Source of the DNA: Opitutaceae bacterium
GTDB lineage: Bacteria; Verrucomicrobiota; Verrucomicrobiia; Opitutales; Opitutaceae
Direction of reading: 5' to 3'
Assembly: GCA_009919985.1 (NCBI GenBank)
Contig: RGAX01000042.1
Coordinates: forward strand, 1-16,949
Length of the DNA: 16,949 bases
Shown: positions 7,321-15,292 of the stretch, piece after piece
Numbering within the stretch: the stretch's first letter is position 1
Layout: each line of letters starts with the position of its first letter
Translations under genes and position numbers: made by a program
The notes under the pieces: generated by a model
Database searches by the model: none
What the model was told of the DNA's origin: nothing
The model's input: the letters and a program-made list of their open reading frames with translations, nothing else

Positions 7321-10032
7321 ATGACTTCCGCCCAAATCCGCCAGAGCTTCCTCGATTTCTTCGCCAAACAGGGCCACACGATAGTGCCGTCCGCCTCCTT
7401 GCTGCCGGATTCACCCGGACTGCTGTTCACCAACGCCGGCATGAACCAGTTCGTGCCGATCTTTCTGGGCGATCGCGCCCCGGACGTCTCCAAATGGGCC
7501 GGCGTCAAACCCGCCAAAGACACCCGAGCCGCCGACACCCAGAAATGCATCCGCGCCGGTGGCAAACACAACGACCTCGAAGACGTAGGCTTCGACACCT
7601 ACCACCACACGCTCTTTGAGATGTTGGGCAACTGGTCGTTTGGCGATTACTTCAAAAAAGACTCCCTAACCTGGGGATGGGAGCTCATCACCAAGGTTTG
7701 GGGCATCCCGCCCAAGCGTCTGTTCGCCACCGTTTACTCGCCCAACAAAACCAAGGGCGACCCCGCTGAATTCGACCAGGAAGCCTACGACATCTGGGCC
7801 ACCATCTTCAAAAAAGAAGGCCTCGATCCTGCTATTCATATCGTACACGGCAATAAGAAGGACAATTTCTGGATGATGGGCGACACCGGCCCCTGCGGTC
7901 CGTGCTCCGAGATCCATTTTAACCTACTGCCCTCCGAGGACGAGGTAGAAGGCCGCAAGGGCGTCAACTCCTCCAGCCCGCGCTGCATCGAGATCTGGAA
8001 TCACGTCTTTATCCAATTCAACGCCAACGCCGACGGGACATTCTCCCCGCTCGCCGCCAAACACGTCGACACCGGCATGGGCTTCGAACGCGTCGCCGGC
8101 ATTCACGCCTCGACGAAGGGCTTTACCGATTTCACACCTGAGCCCTCCAACTACGAGGCCGACGTGTTCGCCCCGCTCTTCGCCAAAATCACCGCGCTCT
8201 CCGGCAAGACCTACGCCCGTACCGTACCCACGAAACGCGAAGGCCTCACCGAGCAGGAAAACACCGACATCGCTTTCCGCGTTCTCGCCGACCACGCGCG
8301 CACGATCAGCTGCGCGATCGCCGACGGCATCATGCCCGGCAACGACGGCCGCAACTACGTCATTCGCCGCATCCTACGCCGCGGCATATTGTACGGCAAG
8401 AAACTCGGCCTCGCCACCGGCTTCTTCGAGCAACTTGTCTCTCCCGTCGTCGAATCGCTTGGCCCCGTATTCCCCGAACTCGTCGCCCAACAAGATATCA
8501 TCCGCCGCGTGATCCGCGCTGAGGAAGAAAGCTTCGGACGAACGCTGGATCGAGGTATCGAGCTATTCAGTGAACATGCCGCGAAAGGCGCCAACGCAAG
8601 CGGAGGGAAATTTCCCGGAGAGATAGCCTTCCTTCTTTATGATAGCTACGGATTCCCTCTAGACATGACCCAGCTGCTCGCCAGCGAGCGCGGCCTAACG
8701 GTCGAGGTCGCCGGCTTTGAAGTTGAGATGGAAAAACAGCGCGACCGCGGTCGCGCCGCCCAGAAAAAAGAAATCGTCGTTGCCGCGACCGAAGGTGAAG
8801 CCACCGGGCTCGCCGCCACCAAGTTCCTAGGCTACGAACACACCCACGCCCACGCGCAACTCATCGACGTCATCCGCGCCGATCAAGACACGTTTCTCGT
8901 CTTCGATCAGACACCCTTCTATGCCGAGATGGGCGGCCAAGCTGGTGACACCGGCACCGCGCTCATCAACGGCACCCTCGCCCACTTCACCGATTGCGTG
9001 AAAGACAAGGCCGGCCGCCACCTCCATAAACTCGCCGAAGCCTCCGGCCTAGTCGTCGCCCCTGGCACCCGTGCCGAACTCAGCGTCGACCTCGTCCGCC
9101 GCCGCGCTATCTCCCGCCAACATTCCGCCGCCCACCTCATTCACTGGGCGCTGCGAAAAGTCCTTGGCACCCACGTGCGTCAAGCCGGCACGTCGAAGAC
9201 CCCAGATCGCATGCGCTTTGATTTTTCCCACTTCGAAGCCGTCACCCCCGCGCAGCTCCGCGAGGTCGAGGCTCTCGTCAACGCCAAGGTCATCGATAAT
9301 GCCAAGGTCGAAACCTACGAAACCGAGTTCGACAAAAAACCCGAAGGCACCCTCGCCTTCTTCGGAGACAAATACGGCAAATTTGTCCGCGTAGTAGACA
9401 TCGGAGGCTACAGCCGCGAACTCTGTGGCGGCACCCATGTCAGCACCGCCGGTGAAATTGGCCTCATTAAAATCGTAGCCGAGATGGCCGTTGCCGCCGG
9501 CACGCGGCGCATCGAAGCCGTAGCCGGCCAAGCCGCCATCGACTTCATCGCCACCCGCGAAGCTGCCCTCGCTGCCGTCAACGCCCACCTCGGCGCCGGC
9601 ACCGTCGACGTTGCTAAGAAACTCGAGGCCCTTCTCGCTCACCAAAAGGAAACCGAGAAGCAACTCAAAGCCTTCCAACAAAAAGCCCTCGCCGGCCTCG
9701 CCGACGAACTCGCCGCCAAAGCCACAACCCGTGACGGCTTGAAGTTTGTTTCCGCCGTCGTGCCCGTGGAAGATCAGGAATCGCTTCGCTCGCTCGGCTC
9801 GCAGGTGCTGGCCAAACTCGGCGAAGGCGTGGTGCAACTCGGCGCCGCGTTTGGCGACAAAGCCAGCCTCGTCGCGTTTTGCTCGCCCGGGGCGATCAAA
9901 GCCGGCCACGCTGCCGGCAAGATTGTGCAAACCCTCACGACTCAAATCGGCGGCAAAGGCGGCGGCAAACCTGACTTCGCCATGGGCGGCGGCAAAGACG
10001 TCGCCAAACTCGCCGAAATCCTAAAAGCCTGA
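7321..10032 (+). CDS. alaS: Alanyl-tRNA synthetase
   Basis: Class II synthetase charging tRNA-Ala, with an editing domain that clears Ser- and Gly-tRNA-Ala (903 aa; E. coli 876). The catalytic core starts at the N-terminus (IRQSFLDFFAKQGH, then LLFTNAGMNQFVPIFLG) and continues with NFWMMGDTGPCGPCSEIHF and GRNYVIRRILRRG. The editing site zinc motifs are HSAAH (His601, His605) and CGGTH (Cys702, His706). The C-terminal oligomerisation domain ends with the usual GGKGGGKPDFAMGGG. The ATG at 7321 is where homology starts and has no Shine-Dalgarno. A stretch at about 8527-8665 (residues 403-448) uses codons such as ATA, CTA, CGA and GGA that are rare in the rest of the gene, though the protein stays normal. 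An intrinsic terminator follows immediately. Confidence 0.98.
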   Translation: MTSAQIRQSFLDFFAKQGHTIVPSASLLPDSPGLLFTNAGMNQFVPIFLGDRAPDVSKWAGVKPAKDTRAADTQKCIRAGGKHNDLEDVGFDTYHHTLFEMLGNWSFGDYFKKDSLTWGWELITKVWGIPPKRLFATVYSPNKTKGDPAEFDQEAYDIWATIFKKEGLDPAIHIVHGNKKDNFWMMGDTGPCGPCSEIHFNLLPSEDEVEGRKGVNSSSPRCIEIWNHVFIQFNANADGTFSPLAAKHVDTGMGFERVAGIHASTKGFTDFTPEPSNYEADVFAPLFAKITALSGKTYARTVPTKREGLTEQENTDIAFRVLADHARTISCAIADGIMPGNDGRNYVIRRILRRGILYGKKLGLATGFFEQLVSPVVESLGPVFPELVAQQDIIRRVIRAEEESFGRTLDRGIELFSEHAAKGANASGGKFPGEIAFLLYDSYGFPLDMTQLLASERGLTVEVAGFEVEMEKQRDRGRAAQKKEIVVAATEGEATGLAATKFLGYEHTHAHAQLIDVIRADQDTFLVFDQTPFYAEMGGQAGDTGTALINGTLAHFTDCVKDKAGRHLHKLAEASGLVVAPGTRAELSVDLVRRRAISRQHSAAHLIHWALRKVLGTHVRQAGTSKTPDRMRFDFSHFEAVTPAQLREVEALVNAKVIDNAKVETYETEFDKKPEGTLAFFGDKYGKFVRVVDIGGYSRELCGGTHVSTAGEIGLIKIVAEMAVAAGTRRIEAVAGQAAIDFIATREAALAAVNAHLGAGTVDVAKKLEALLAHQKETEKQLKAFQQKALAGLADELAAKATTRDGLKFVSAVVPVEDQESLRSLGSQVLAKLGEGVVQLGAAFGDKASLVAFCSPGAIKAGHAAGKIVQTLTTQIGGKGGGKPDFAMGGGKDVAKLAEILKA

Positions 10033-10040
10033 GCTTCAGC

Positions 10041-10080
10041 AAAGGGCAAAAGATCATCTACCCTTTGCCCTGTCTTTCTT
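10041..10080 (+). terminator. Rho-independent terminator after alaS
   Basis: GGGCAAA (10044-10050) pairs perfectly with TTTGCCC (10064-10070) across a 13-base loop and is followed by a T-rich tract (TGTCTTTCTT). An alternative AAAGGG/CCCTTT pairing overlaps it. It begins 8 bases after the alaS stop and separates leuB-alaS from the hemJ group. Confidence 0.8.
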
Positions 10081-10205
10081 GAGCAGCCCTGAGTGCACGC
10101 GGGGCGCCATGCGGCGTTAGGTATTCCACTTCACTAAGCTCTCGTCGGTAGGCTCGAGGAAAGACTGCACGCAGCATTGCCATACCAGCGAAAAAACTGA
10201 TTTTT

Positions 10206-10210
10206 AAGGG
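10206..10210 (+). promoter_or_regulatory. Shine-Dalgarno of hemJ
   Basis: AAGGG, 7 bases before the ATG at 10218. The preceding 125 bases after the alaS terminator should contain the promoter for hemJ and its followers, but no clear promoter hexamers were recognised. Confidence 0.65.
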
Positions 10211-10217
10211 TGTTCGC

Positions 10218-10745
10218 ATGACTTATCTCGTCCTCAAAGCCCTGCATCTCATCGGGATTGTGTGCTGGTTCGCAGGACTTTTTTATGTCGTGCGCTTGTT
10301 CATCTACCACACTGAAGCCAACGAAGAGTTGCAGCCTAAACGAGGCATTCTCATCACCCAATTCACGCTCATGGCTCGCCGACTCTGGTTGGGGATTACG
10401 GTGCCAGCGATGATTCTGACTTTGGTTACAGGGGGTTGGCTTCTGTATTATCACTCGATCGCCCAAAGCCCTTGGCTGCACCTCAAGTTAGCGCTGCTCG
10501 CCGGGCTGCTGGCGTATCATTTTCAATGTGGTGCCATCCGAAAAAAACTCATCGCGGGAGTCTTTAAGTTTAGTTCGGGGCAACTTCGCGCCTACAACGA
10601 AGTAGCGACGTTTTTACTCGTGGGCCTCGTCTTCACCGCCGTAAGCAAATCTGTCGCCACAGGCCTCTGGTCGCTTCTTGGGTGTGGGGGAGTCTTCGTC
10701 GTATTGTTGTTTTTTTTCCGCCGGAAATTGCAGGGGAAATCTTAA
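10218..10745 (+). CDS. hemJ: HemJ-type protoporphyrinogen IX oxidase
   Basis: Small inner-membrane protein (175 aa) of the HemJ/UPF0093 family, which oxidises protoporphyrinogen IX to protoporphyrin IX late in haem synthesis. It has several membrane helices. The family's conserved residues are visible: His10 in LKALHLIGIVCWFAGLFYVV, Arg26 in VRLFIYH, the MARRLW and ITVPAMI segment, and Lys90 in WLHLKLALLAGLLAYH. NEVATFLLVGLV and the C-terminal helix follow. The length is only a little longer than many members. The start is supported by an AAGGG ribosome binding site. It is followed after 12 bases by a small unknown gene and then ispH, probably in one transcript. No hemG or hemY is seen, so this could be the organism's main oxidase, which is inference. 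Confidence 0.88.
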   Translation: MTYLVLKALHLIGIVCWFAGLFYVVRLFIYHTEANEELQPKRGILITQFTLMARRLWLGITVPAMILTLVTGGWLLYYHSIAQSPWLHLKLALLAGLLAYHFQCGAIRKKLIAGVFKFSSGQLRAYNEVATFLLVGLVFTAVSKSVATGLWSLLGCGGVFVVLLFFFRRKLQGKS

Positions 10746-10757
10746 TAAATCCACGTT

Positions 10758-11009
10758 GTGAATCTCTCTCCCTTTATCGCCGATTTACTCGATCGCTCCG
10801 AAGATTTAATCCCAACCAACACCGACCGAGCCGCAGCTCGCACGCTGCTGCTCGATGAGTTATCGCTCGAATACCCAGACCTCAACGCGCTGCAACGCGG
10901 CCAGATTGTATTAAGCGTGCTAGCTCAACTTACCGCGAATGATCGCTTTGGCTGGGAATTTTGCGGCGACATTTCCGCAGACGAGCTCGCACCCGATGAC
11001 GCAGATTAA
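10758..11009 (+). CDS. Unknown small acidic protein between hemJ and ispH
   Basis: I do not recognise this 83-residue protein. It starts at GTG (10758), 12 bases after the hemJ stop, and ends 30 bases before ispH. The spacing on both sides suggests a real cotranscribed gene, although no Shine-Dalgarno is visible. It is strongly acidic, especially at the C-terminus (SADELAPDDAD), and looks soluble and mostly helical. There is no signal peptide, membrane segment or metal motif, and a single Cys near residue 69. It does not resemble a toxin, antitoxin or DNA-binding protein that I can name. Confidence 0.62.
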   Translation: MNLSPFIADLLDRSEDLIPTNTDRAAARTLLLDELSLEYPDLNALQRGQIVLSVLAQLTANDRFGWEFCGDISADELAPDDAD

Positions 11010-11039
11010 TCCCGCACCGTTTTCATTACCGACTCTTTC

Positions 11040-12737
11040 ATGAACCCGGCCGTCGTAGTCCCACCCGCTCTCATCGCGATCCTCGCCTTTGATGCGCGGA
11101 ATCAACTCGCCGTTCGGCGCCTCGGCTCTAAAGCCGGACTGCCCTTCACCGGCACGGATCTCGCCATGGCCACCGCGCGGCTCGAGTCCGCCTTCACCCA
11201 GCATACTGCACCCGTGGAATATTTCTCCAGTGCGGCCGGCGGACGTAGCTACCGAGTTTTTTTTGCGCGGGTGGACGGAAAAGCCGCTGACTCTGAAATT
11301 GCTTTCGAATCCTTAGATGCGCTCGCCGCTACTGCGAGCGCACTTGCCCCCTCCCTCGCCGTACTTCTCGACCAACTCGAGCCGCATCTGGTGGACATTC
11401 CTTACCTGCATCTGAGCGAAAACGATTTTATCTATAAATTTCGCCCTGCGCTTGAGCGTAACACCGCCATCTACGCACAAGATCCCGCCGCCAGCGCCTT
11501 GTATCAATCGCAACTCTGCGCCGCCATCAAAGCCCTAGTCCGCCGTCACGAACGGACTGCAGACGCGCCCGTCAGCCTCGACTTCGGAGCTACAAGCTAC
11601 GTCATTCCAAGCCACTTTGGCTTCTGCCTGGGCGTAAAAAATGCCATCGAACGTGCCTACGAGACGCTCGCCGAAAACCCAGGTAAACGCGTCTTCATGC
11701 TTTCGGAGTTAATTCATAATGCTTTCGTCAACGAAGACCTGCTCCGCCGCGGTCTGCGCTATCTTCAGACGGACAAAGGCCAGCCTTACACCACCTCTGA
11801 TGAACCCGGTGCCCCGCAACTCTGGGACACACTCACGCCCAATGACATCGTCATCATACCGGCCTTCGGCGCGACCGATGAAGACAAGCGCCGTCTGGTG
11901 CGCCGAGGTCTCGCCGTTAGCCAATACGACGCCACCTGCATGCTGGTGGAAAAAGTGTGGAAAGCAGCCCGAGCCTACGGCCGTGAGGGCTATACGGTCG
12001 TCATTCACGGCAAGAGCGAGCACGAGGAAACCAAAGCCACCTTCTCGAACACACGCCGCTACGCGCCCGCCGTGATCGTGCGCAACCTCGAAGAAACCCA
12101 CCGCCTCGCCGCCATAATTGCCAGCGAAGACCCCGTCGTGCGCGCGAGTTTTTACCAACTTTTTGCTGGTAAGCACACACCCGAATTCGACGTCGGCCGT
12201 GATCTCGATCGTATCGCCATCGTCAACCAAACCACCCTCCTCATGAACGAGACGCTCGAGATCATCGAGCACCTGCGCGGCGTTTACCGGGCCAAATACG
12301 GCGACGACACCCGCGTAGGAGGCACCAGCCGCCGTGACACCCTCTGCTATGCGACTCAGGTCAATCAAGACGCCTTAAGCCGCGCGCTCGCCGAACCGCT
12401 CGATGCAGCCTTTGTCATTGGCGGTAAAAACTCCTCCAACACCTATCAACTGTTCCGCCTCTGTGAACAGAAGCTCGGCGCAAAAGCATTTTTTATTCAG
12501 AGCGAGGCCAACATCCCCTCGCGCGACCTCGTAGATCATTACGTCTACGGCCACGGCACTGGCCACACTGAGTCGCGTCCGCTCTGGCCAAGTTGCGCGA
12601 AGGCGAGGCGCATCCTCATCACCGGCGGCGCATCTTGTCCGGATGGCATCATCCAACAAGTCATCACGCGTATAAATTCATTCTTCCCTGCCGACCAACT
12701 CCGCAGCATCGAGACGGTACTGGCGACGTTGCAGTGA
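11040..12737 (+). CDS. ispH: 4-hydroxy-3-methylbut-2-enyl diphosphate reductase, plant/cyanobacterial type with extra N-terminal domain
   Basis: Iron-sulfur enzyme of the last MEP-pathway step, reducing HMBPP to IPP and DMAPP. The protein has 565 residues, against about 315 in E. coli and about 400 in cyanobacteria. Cluster cysteines are Cys196 (GFCLGVKNAIERAYE), Cys300 (DATCMLVEKVWK) and Cys436 (DTLCYATQVNQDA). Other signatures are SELIHNAFVNEDLL, HGKSEHEETKATFS, NQTTLLMNETLEII, IGGKNSSNT and GGASCPDGII. Residues from about 126 to 190 align with the usual N-terminal arm of the long form (YKFRPALERN, then YQSQLCAAIKAL). Residues 1-125 are extra and read like a degenerate Nudix domain. The ATG at 11040 is the only good start and has no Shine-Dalgarno. 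The gene ends 8 bases from the convergent MFS gene. Confidence 0.95.
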   Translation: MNPAVVVPPALIAILAFDARNQLAVRRLGSKAGLPFTGTDLAMATARLESAFTQHTAPVEYFSSAAGGRSYRVFFARVDGKAADSEIAFESLDALAATASALAPSLAVLLDQLEPHLVDIPYLHLSENDFIYKFRPALERNTAIYAQDPAASALYQSQLCAAIKALVRRHERTADAPVSLDFGATSYVIPSHFGFCLGVKNAIERAYETLAENPGKRVFMLSELIHNAFVNEDLLRRGLRYLQTDKGQPYTTSDEPGAPQLWDTLTPNDIVIIPAFGATDEDKRRLVRRGLAVSQYDATCMLVEKVWKAARAYGREGYTVVIHGKSEHEETKATFSNTRRYAPAVIVRNLEETHRLAAIIASEDPVVRASFYQLFAGKHTPEFDVGRDLDRIAIVNQTTLLMNETLEIIEHLRGVYRAKYGDDTRVGGTSRRDTLCYATQVNQDALSRALAEPLDAAFVIGGKNSSNTYQLFRLCEQKLGAKAFFIQSEANIPSRDLVDHYVYGHGTGHTESRPLWPSCAKARRILITGGASCPDGIIQQVITRINSFFPADQLRSIETVLATLQ

Positions 12738-12745
12738 AAATTCCT

Positions 12746-13960
12746 TCAGCTCTGGGCTCGGGTGCGGTGAGTGTGCCAAACCAGCCAGCCCCAGAAAAAT
12801 GCGCTGACCACCAGCGCTGCGGGTAGGACCCACAAGCTCGCGCGTTGTAAATCCCCCCATTGGTCCGAGAGATATCCCACCAGTTTCGGCGACCACAGAT
12901 CACCGAATAAGTGGATCGCAAAAATAGATCCTGCCATGGCGCAGGCGCGCATTGCCGGCGGCACCGTTTCTAAAATGAGCGTATTCACCGGCCCGGTCGC
13001 GAGAAACAGCAAAGCCATCGCCGCGATCAAGCCGAGCTTAGCTGCGGCGAGATCACCGAGCGCAAAGGCCGCGTACGCTGCCGGAGCCGCTGCGAGCGAA
13101 CTTAGCGCCAATACCCAAGCGTAACCCGTACCGGTACGCCGCTGCCATAACGTGGCGAGGTAACCACCAACTAGAGTTGCAACTAGACCGGTTACAACGA
13201 GCGAGAGTCCAAAAAACTTACCCGCCGCCTCGACATCCATGCCGTGCACGCGATGCAAAAATGTAGGCGCCCAAAACGCAAAACCGCCGAGCGCAAAGGT
13301 CTGCGCAATATAGCCCGCCACCACGAGCACGTAGCTGCGAAAACCGAGTAGTTGCCTGTAAACACGCCAACCGGCGGGTTGCGACGTCGCCTTTGACTCA
13401 GTTGATTCCGTCGCCCCTCGCGCCGGTTCGGGCAGAAAAAACATACCCAGCGCCAACACTAACCCCGGATAACCCGCCCACAAAAACGCCGAGCGCCAAC
13501 CGTAGCGCGCCGCCATGAAGCCACCGAGGATGTAGCCCAGGGCCGAGCCTACTGGAATCGCCAGATAAAAAATCGAGATCGCAATGTTGCGCCGCGCCGC
13601 CGGAAAAAGATCGGCGATCCAACCGGGACTAATGGTCCCGAAACTAGCTTCACCGAAGCCGACCAATACGCGAAAAAAAATCAGCGCACCCAACGTGCCG
13701 CAATGTCCAGAAAGCAGCGTACCCAAGCTCCAAACAAAAACACCCGAAGCGATCAAGGCTCTCCGAGACAGACGATCGCCGAGGTAGCCAAAAATGGGCG
13801 CCGTCAAAAAATACCCCAACATGAACGCTGTTGCGATGGTGCCCGCTTGTTCATCGCCAAATTTCAATTCTGCCTGCAACGCGGGGAGTACCGCGGCGAG
13901 TAATTGACGGTCCAAGTAGTCGAGGAGATTGAGACCGGTCAGCACGGTCAACGACACCAT
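12746..13960 (-). CDS. Spinster-like major facilitator superfamily transporter
   Basis: Inner-membrane MFS carrier (404 aa from the ATG at 13960) with about 12 membrane segments. The first helix ends in NLLDYLDRQ, the Spinster-type signature. Motif A reads GYLGDRLSRR, and GFGEASFGTISPGWIADLFPAARR matches the segment after helix 4 in that subgroup. A polar loop (ATESTESKATSQPAG) separates the two halves. The substrate is unknown; relatives are annotated for sphingolipids, hexuronates or organic anions, and none can be chosen here. The frame stays open upstream to a TTG at 14089, which would give 447 residues, but those extra residues look non-coding and contain a GC hairpin. An in-frame GTG near 13987 is another option. 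It lies downstream of the outer-membrane protein gene, possibly cotranscribed. Confidence 0.83.
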   Translation of the reverse strand: MVSLTVLTGLNLLDYLDRQLLAAVLPALQAELKFGDEQAGTIATAFMLGYFLTAPIFGYLGDRLSRRALIASGVFVWSLGTLLSGHCGTLGALIFFRVLVGFGEASFGTISPGWIADLFPAARRNIAISIFYLAIPVGSALGYILGGFMAARYGWRSAFLWAGYPGLVLALGMFFLPEPARGATESTESKATSQPAGWRVYRQLLGFRSYVLVVAGYIAQTFALGGFAFWAPTFLHRVHGMDVEAAGKFFGLSLVVTGLVATLVGGYLATLWQRRTGTGYAWVLALSSLAAAPAAYAAFALGDLAAAKLGLIAAMALLFLATGPVNTLILETVPPAMRACAMAGSIFAIHLFGDLWSPKLVGYLSDQWGDLQRASLWVLPAALVVSAFFWGWLVWHTHRTRAQS

Positions 13961-14071
13961 CGGCCACGTGGCTTTGGGGTATATCACGAGCCCAAAGCAA
14001 ACCGCACAGGCGAAGTTTGCAAAGCTGTAATCACCTAAGGGACCCGCGCTGGGCGGGGCGGGGTGATCATC

Positions 14072-14087
14072 GCGCGCCGTAGCGCGC
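14072..14087 (-). other. GC-rich UACG-tetraloop hairpin downstream of the outer-membrane protein gene
   Basis: On the minus strand GCGCGC-TACG-GCGCGC forms a perfect 6 bp stem closed by C(UACG)G, a very stable tetraloop class. It starts 11 bases after the stop of the outer-membrane protein gene and precedes the MFS start at 13960. No T-run follows. It could be a 3'-end stabiliser or partial termination structure, and it argues against the TTG start of the MFS gene. Confidence 0.45.
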
Positions 14088-14098
14088 AATTCACCGAA

Positions 14099-15292
14099 TT
14101 AGAAACGGAACGTCATGCCGGCACGTAGACCGTTGAGATTGTTCAAATCAATCTTTGAGACGTAATTTGCGTTGGCCGTAGCGATCGCTTGATCGTAGCT
14201 CCCAGTCGCCTGATAAACGGCGCCGACATAAAAGCCGGTGCGTTCCGTGGCATCAAATTGCAAGGTGGCATCGGCGTAATACCCAATGCGAAATTTGGTC
14301 GTTTCGTCGGTTACAGTTTCTTTGATCTCAGCGCCGGTGTCGGGCTGGAAGGATTCAACGACGCTGTAGGTAGACCCAGCATAGATCATGGCGAGACCAG
14401 CGCTGACGGAGGCCTTGAAACGGGTCGTAAATTGCAGGGTCAAGGAGGGGCCTGCGCGCATGGTGAAATAGGCGCCTTTTAACTTCCAGCGGTTGTTCAC
14501 GCTGGAGGAATCGGTGGTGGTCGTGACGGCACGCTCAAGGGGTTTGTTGCCAAGCAGCACCGTGCTATCGGCCGTATCGCTACTAATGGTGCCGTCGGCA
14601 TTGGTGACGGAGCTTGAGACAGAAGAAGGGGCCGAATACGGGGCGCTAGGGGGGAGCTGGCCGAAGAGGTTAAAGGTGTCGGTCACCGTGGTGAGACGGG
14701 CGGCTACTTTATCATTCATCCCCGACGCGATGTCATTTAGGCTAGCGCCAGCGATAAGGCTCCAATCGAAGCGTTTAAATGCTTTGCCCATGTCGTAGGC
14801 GACGCTGAGTTCAAGTCCGGAACTGCGGCCAGCATTCAAGCTGCGGATGTTGGTGTCGATAATCTGGGCCGAATAGTTATGAAAGGACATGTAGCCATTG
14901 CTCGTAAGCTGCTTGTCGTTGCTGAAAGCCCAGGTGTTGGTCTTGCCGTCGTCGGGGACTGGGAAACTAACGGTCTGTCCGTCGCTACTTTCGGAGACGG
15001 TGGTGCGAGCATCGGGCGCGACGCTACCATCATGGTAGAGGCGGTATTCGTTGGCGCCGGTGGCGGAGCCGCTTTTGTCTTCGGGTGCTAGTTTACCTTT
15101 ACCGGAGAACGAAGTCTTAGGGCCGCTGATGTTGCGGACGCCAAAATGCATCGTGGATTTCGGGACGTAGATGTATTCGTCGAGATTCGAGAAATCAGGA
15201 ATTTCCGTGGGCGGGGCCTGGCGTTCTTCTTGAGCCTGAAGCAGGCAGGTGAAGAAAATACCGAGGGAAAAAACCAGACGAAGGGATTTCAT
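14099..15292 (-). CDS. Unknown secreted protein, probable outer-membrane beta-barrel
   Basis: I do not recognise this 397-residue protein. Residues 1-20 form a signal peptide (KSLR, then a hydrophobic core ending FTCLLQA). The mature part begins with an acidic, Pro-containing stretch and YIYVPKSTMHFGVRNISGPK. It then shows alternating polar and hydrophobic strands, for example GLELSVAYDM, FDWSLIAGASL, KLKGAYFTMRAGPSLTLQF and TGFYVGAVYQATGSYD. It ends in AGMTFRF, a terminal Phe typical of barrel proteins recognised by the BAM machinery. A Ser/Thr-rich stretch (about 215-260) is likely a long loop. The start ATG at 15292 is supported by the signal peptide. The MFS gene follows on the same strand. 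Barrel topology is inferred; the function is unknown. Confidence 0.78.
   Translation of the reverse strand: MKSLRLVFSLGIFFTCLLQAQEERQAPPTEIPDFSNLDEYIYVPKSTMHFGVRNISGPKTSFSGKGKLAPEDKSGSATGANEYRLYHDGSVAPDARTTVSESSDGQTVSFPVPDDGKTNTWAFSNDKQLTSNGYMSFHNYSAQIIDTNIRSLNAGRSSGLELSVAYDMGKAFKRFDWSLIAGASLNDIASGMNDKVAARLTTVTDTFNLFGQLPPSAPYSAPSSVSSSVTNADGTISSDTADSTVLLGNKPLERAVTTTTDSSSVNNRWKLKGAYFTMRAGPSLTLQFTTRFKASVSAGLAMIYAGSTYSVVESFQPDTGAEIKETVTDETTKFRIGYYADATLQFDATERTGFYVGAVYQATGSYDQAIATANANYVSKIDLNNLNGLRAGMTFRF

Noticed and set aside
9049..9945. Long open frame (298 codons) on the minus strand inside alaS
   Set aside because: It is antisense to a well-supported alaS. Its composition is that of an antisense frame of a GC-rich gene, and it matches no known family.
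10081..10205. Direct repeat TGCACGC twice upstream of hemJ, considered as an operator or small RNA
   Set aside because: Two 7-base copies about 70 bases apart are expected by chance at this composition, and no flanking structure supports a regulatory site.
12152..12172. Inverted repeat TTACCA-9-TGGTAA within ispH
   Set aside because: It lies inside conserved coding sequence, with short arms and an A/T loop; chance is the simplest explanation.
11709..12368. 219-codon minus-strand frame inside ispH
   Set aside because: It is antisense to the conserved IspH core, which is certain from its cluster cysteines and motifs.
13961..14089. TTG-started N-terminal extension of the MFS transporter
   Set aside because: The extra 43 residues are not MFS-like, the start codon is weak and poorly spaced from any ribosome binding site, and a GC hairpin lies within. 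The ATG at 13960 fits the family better.
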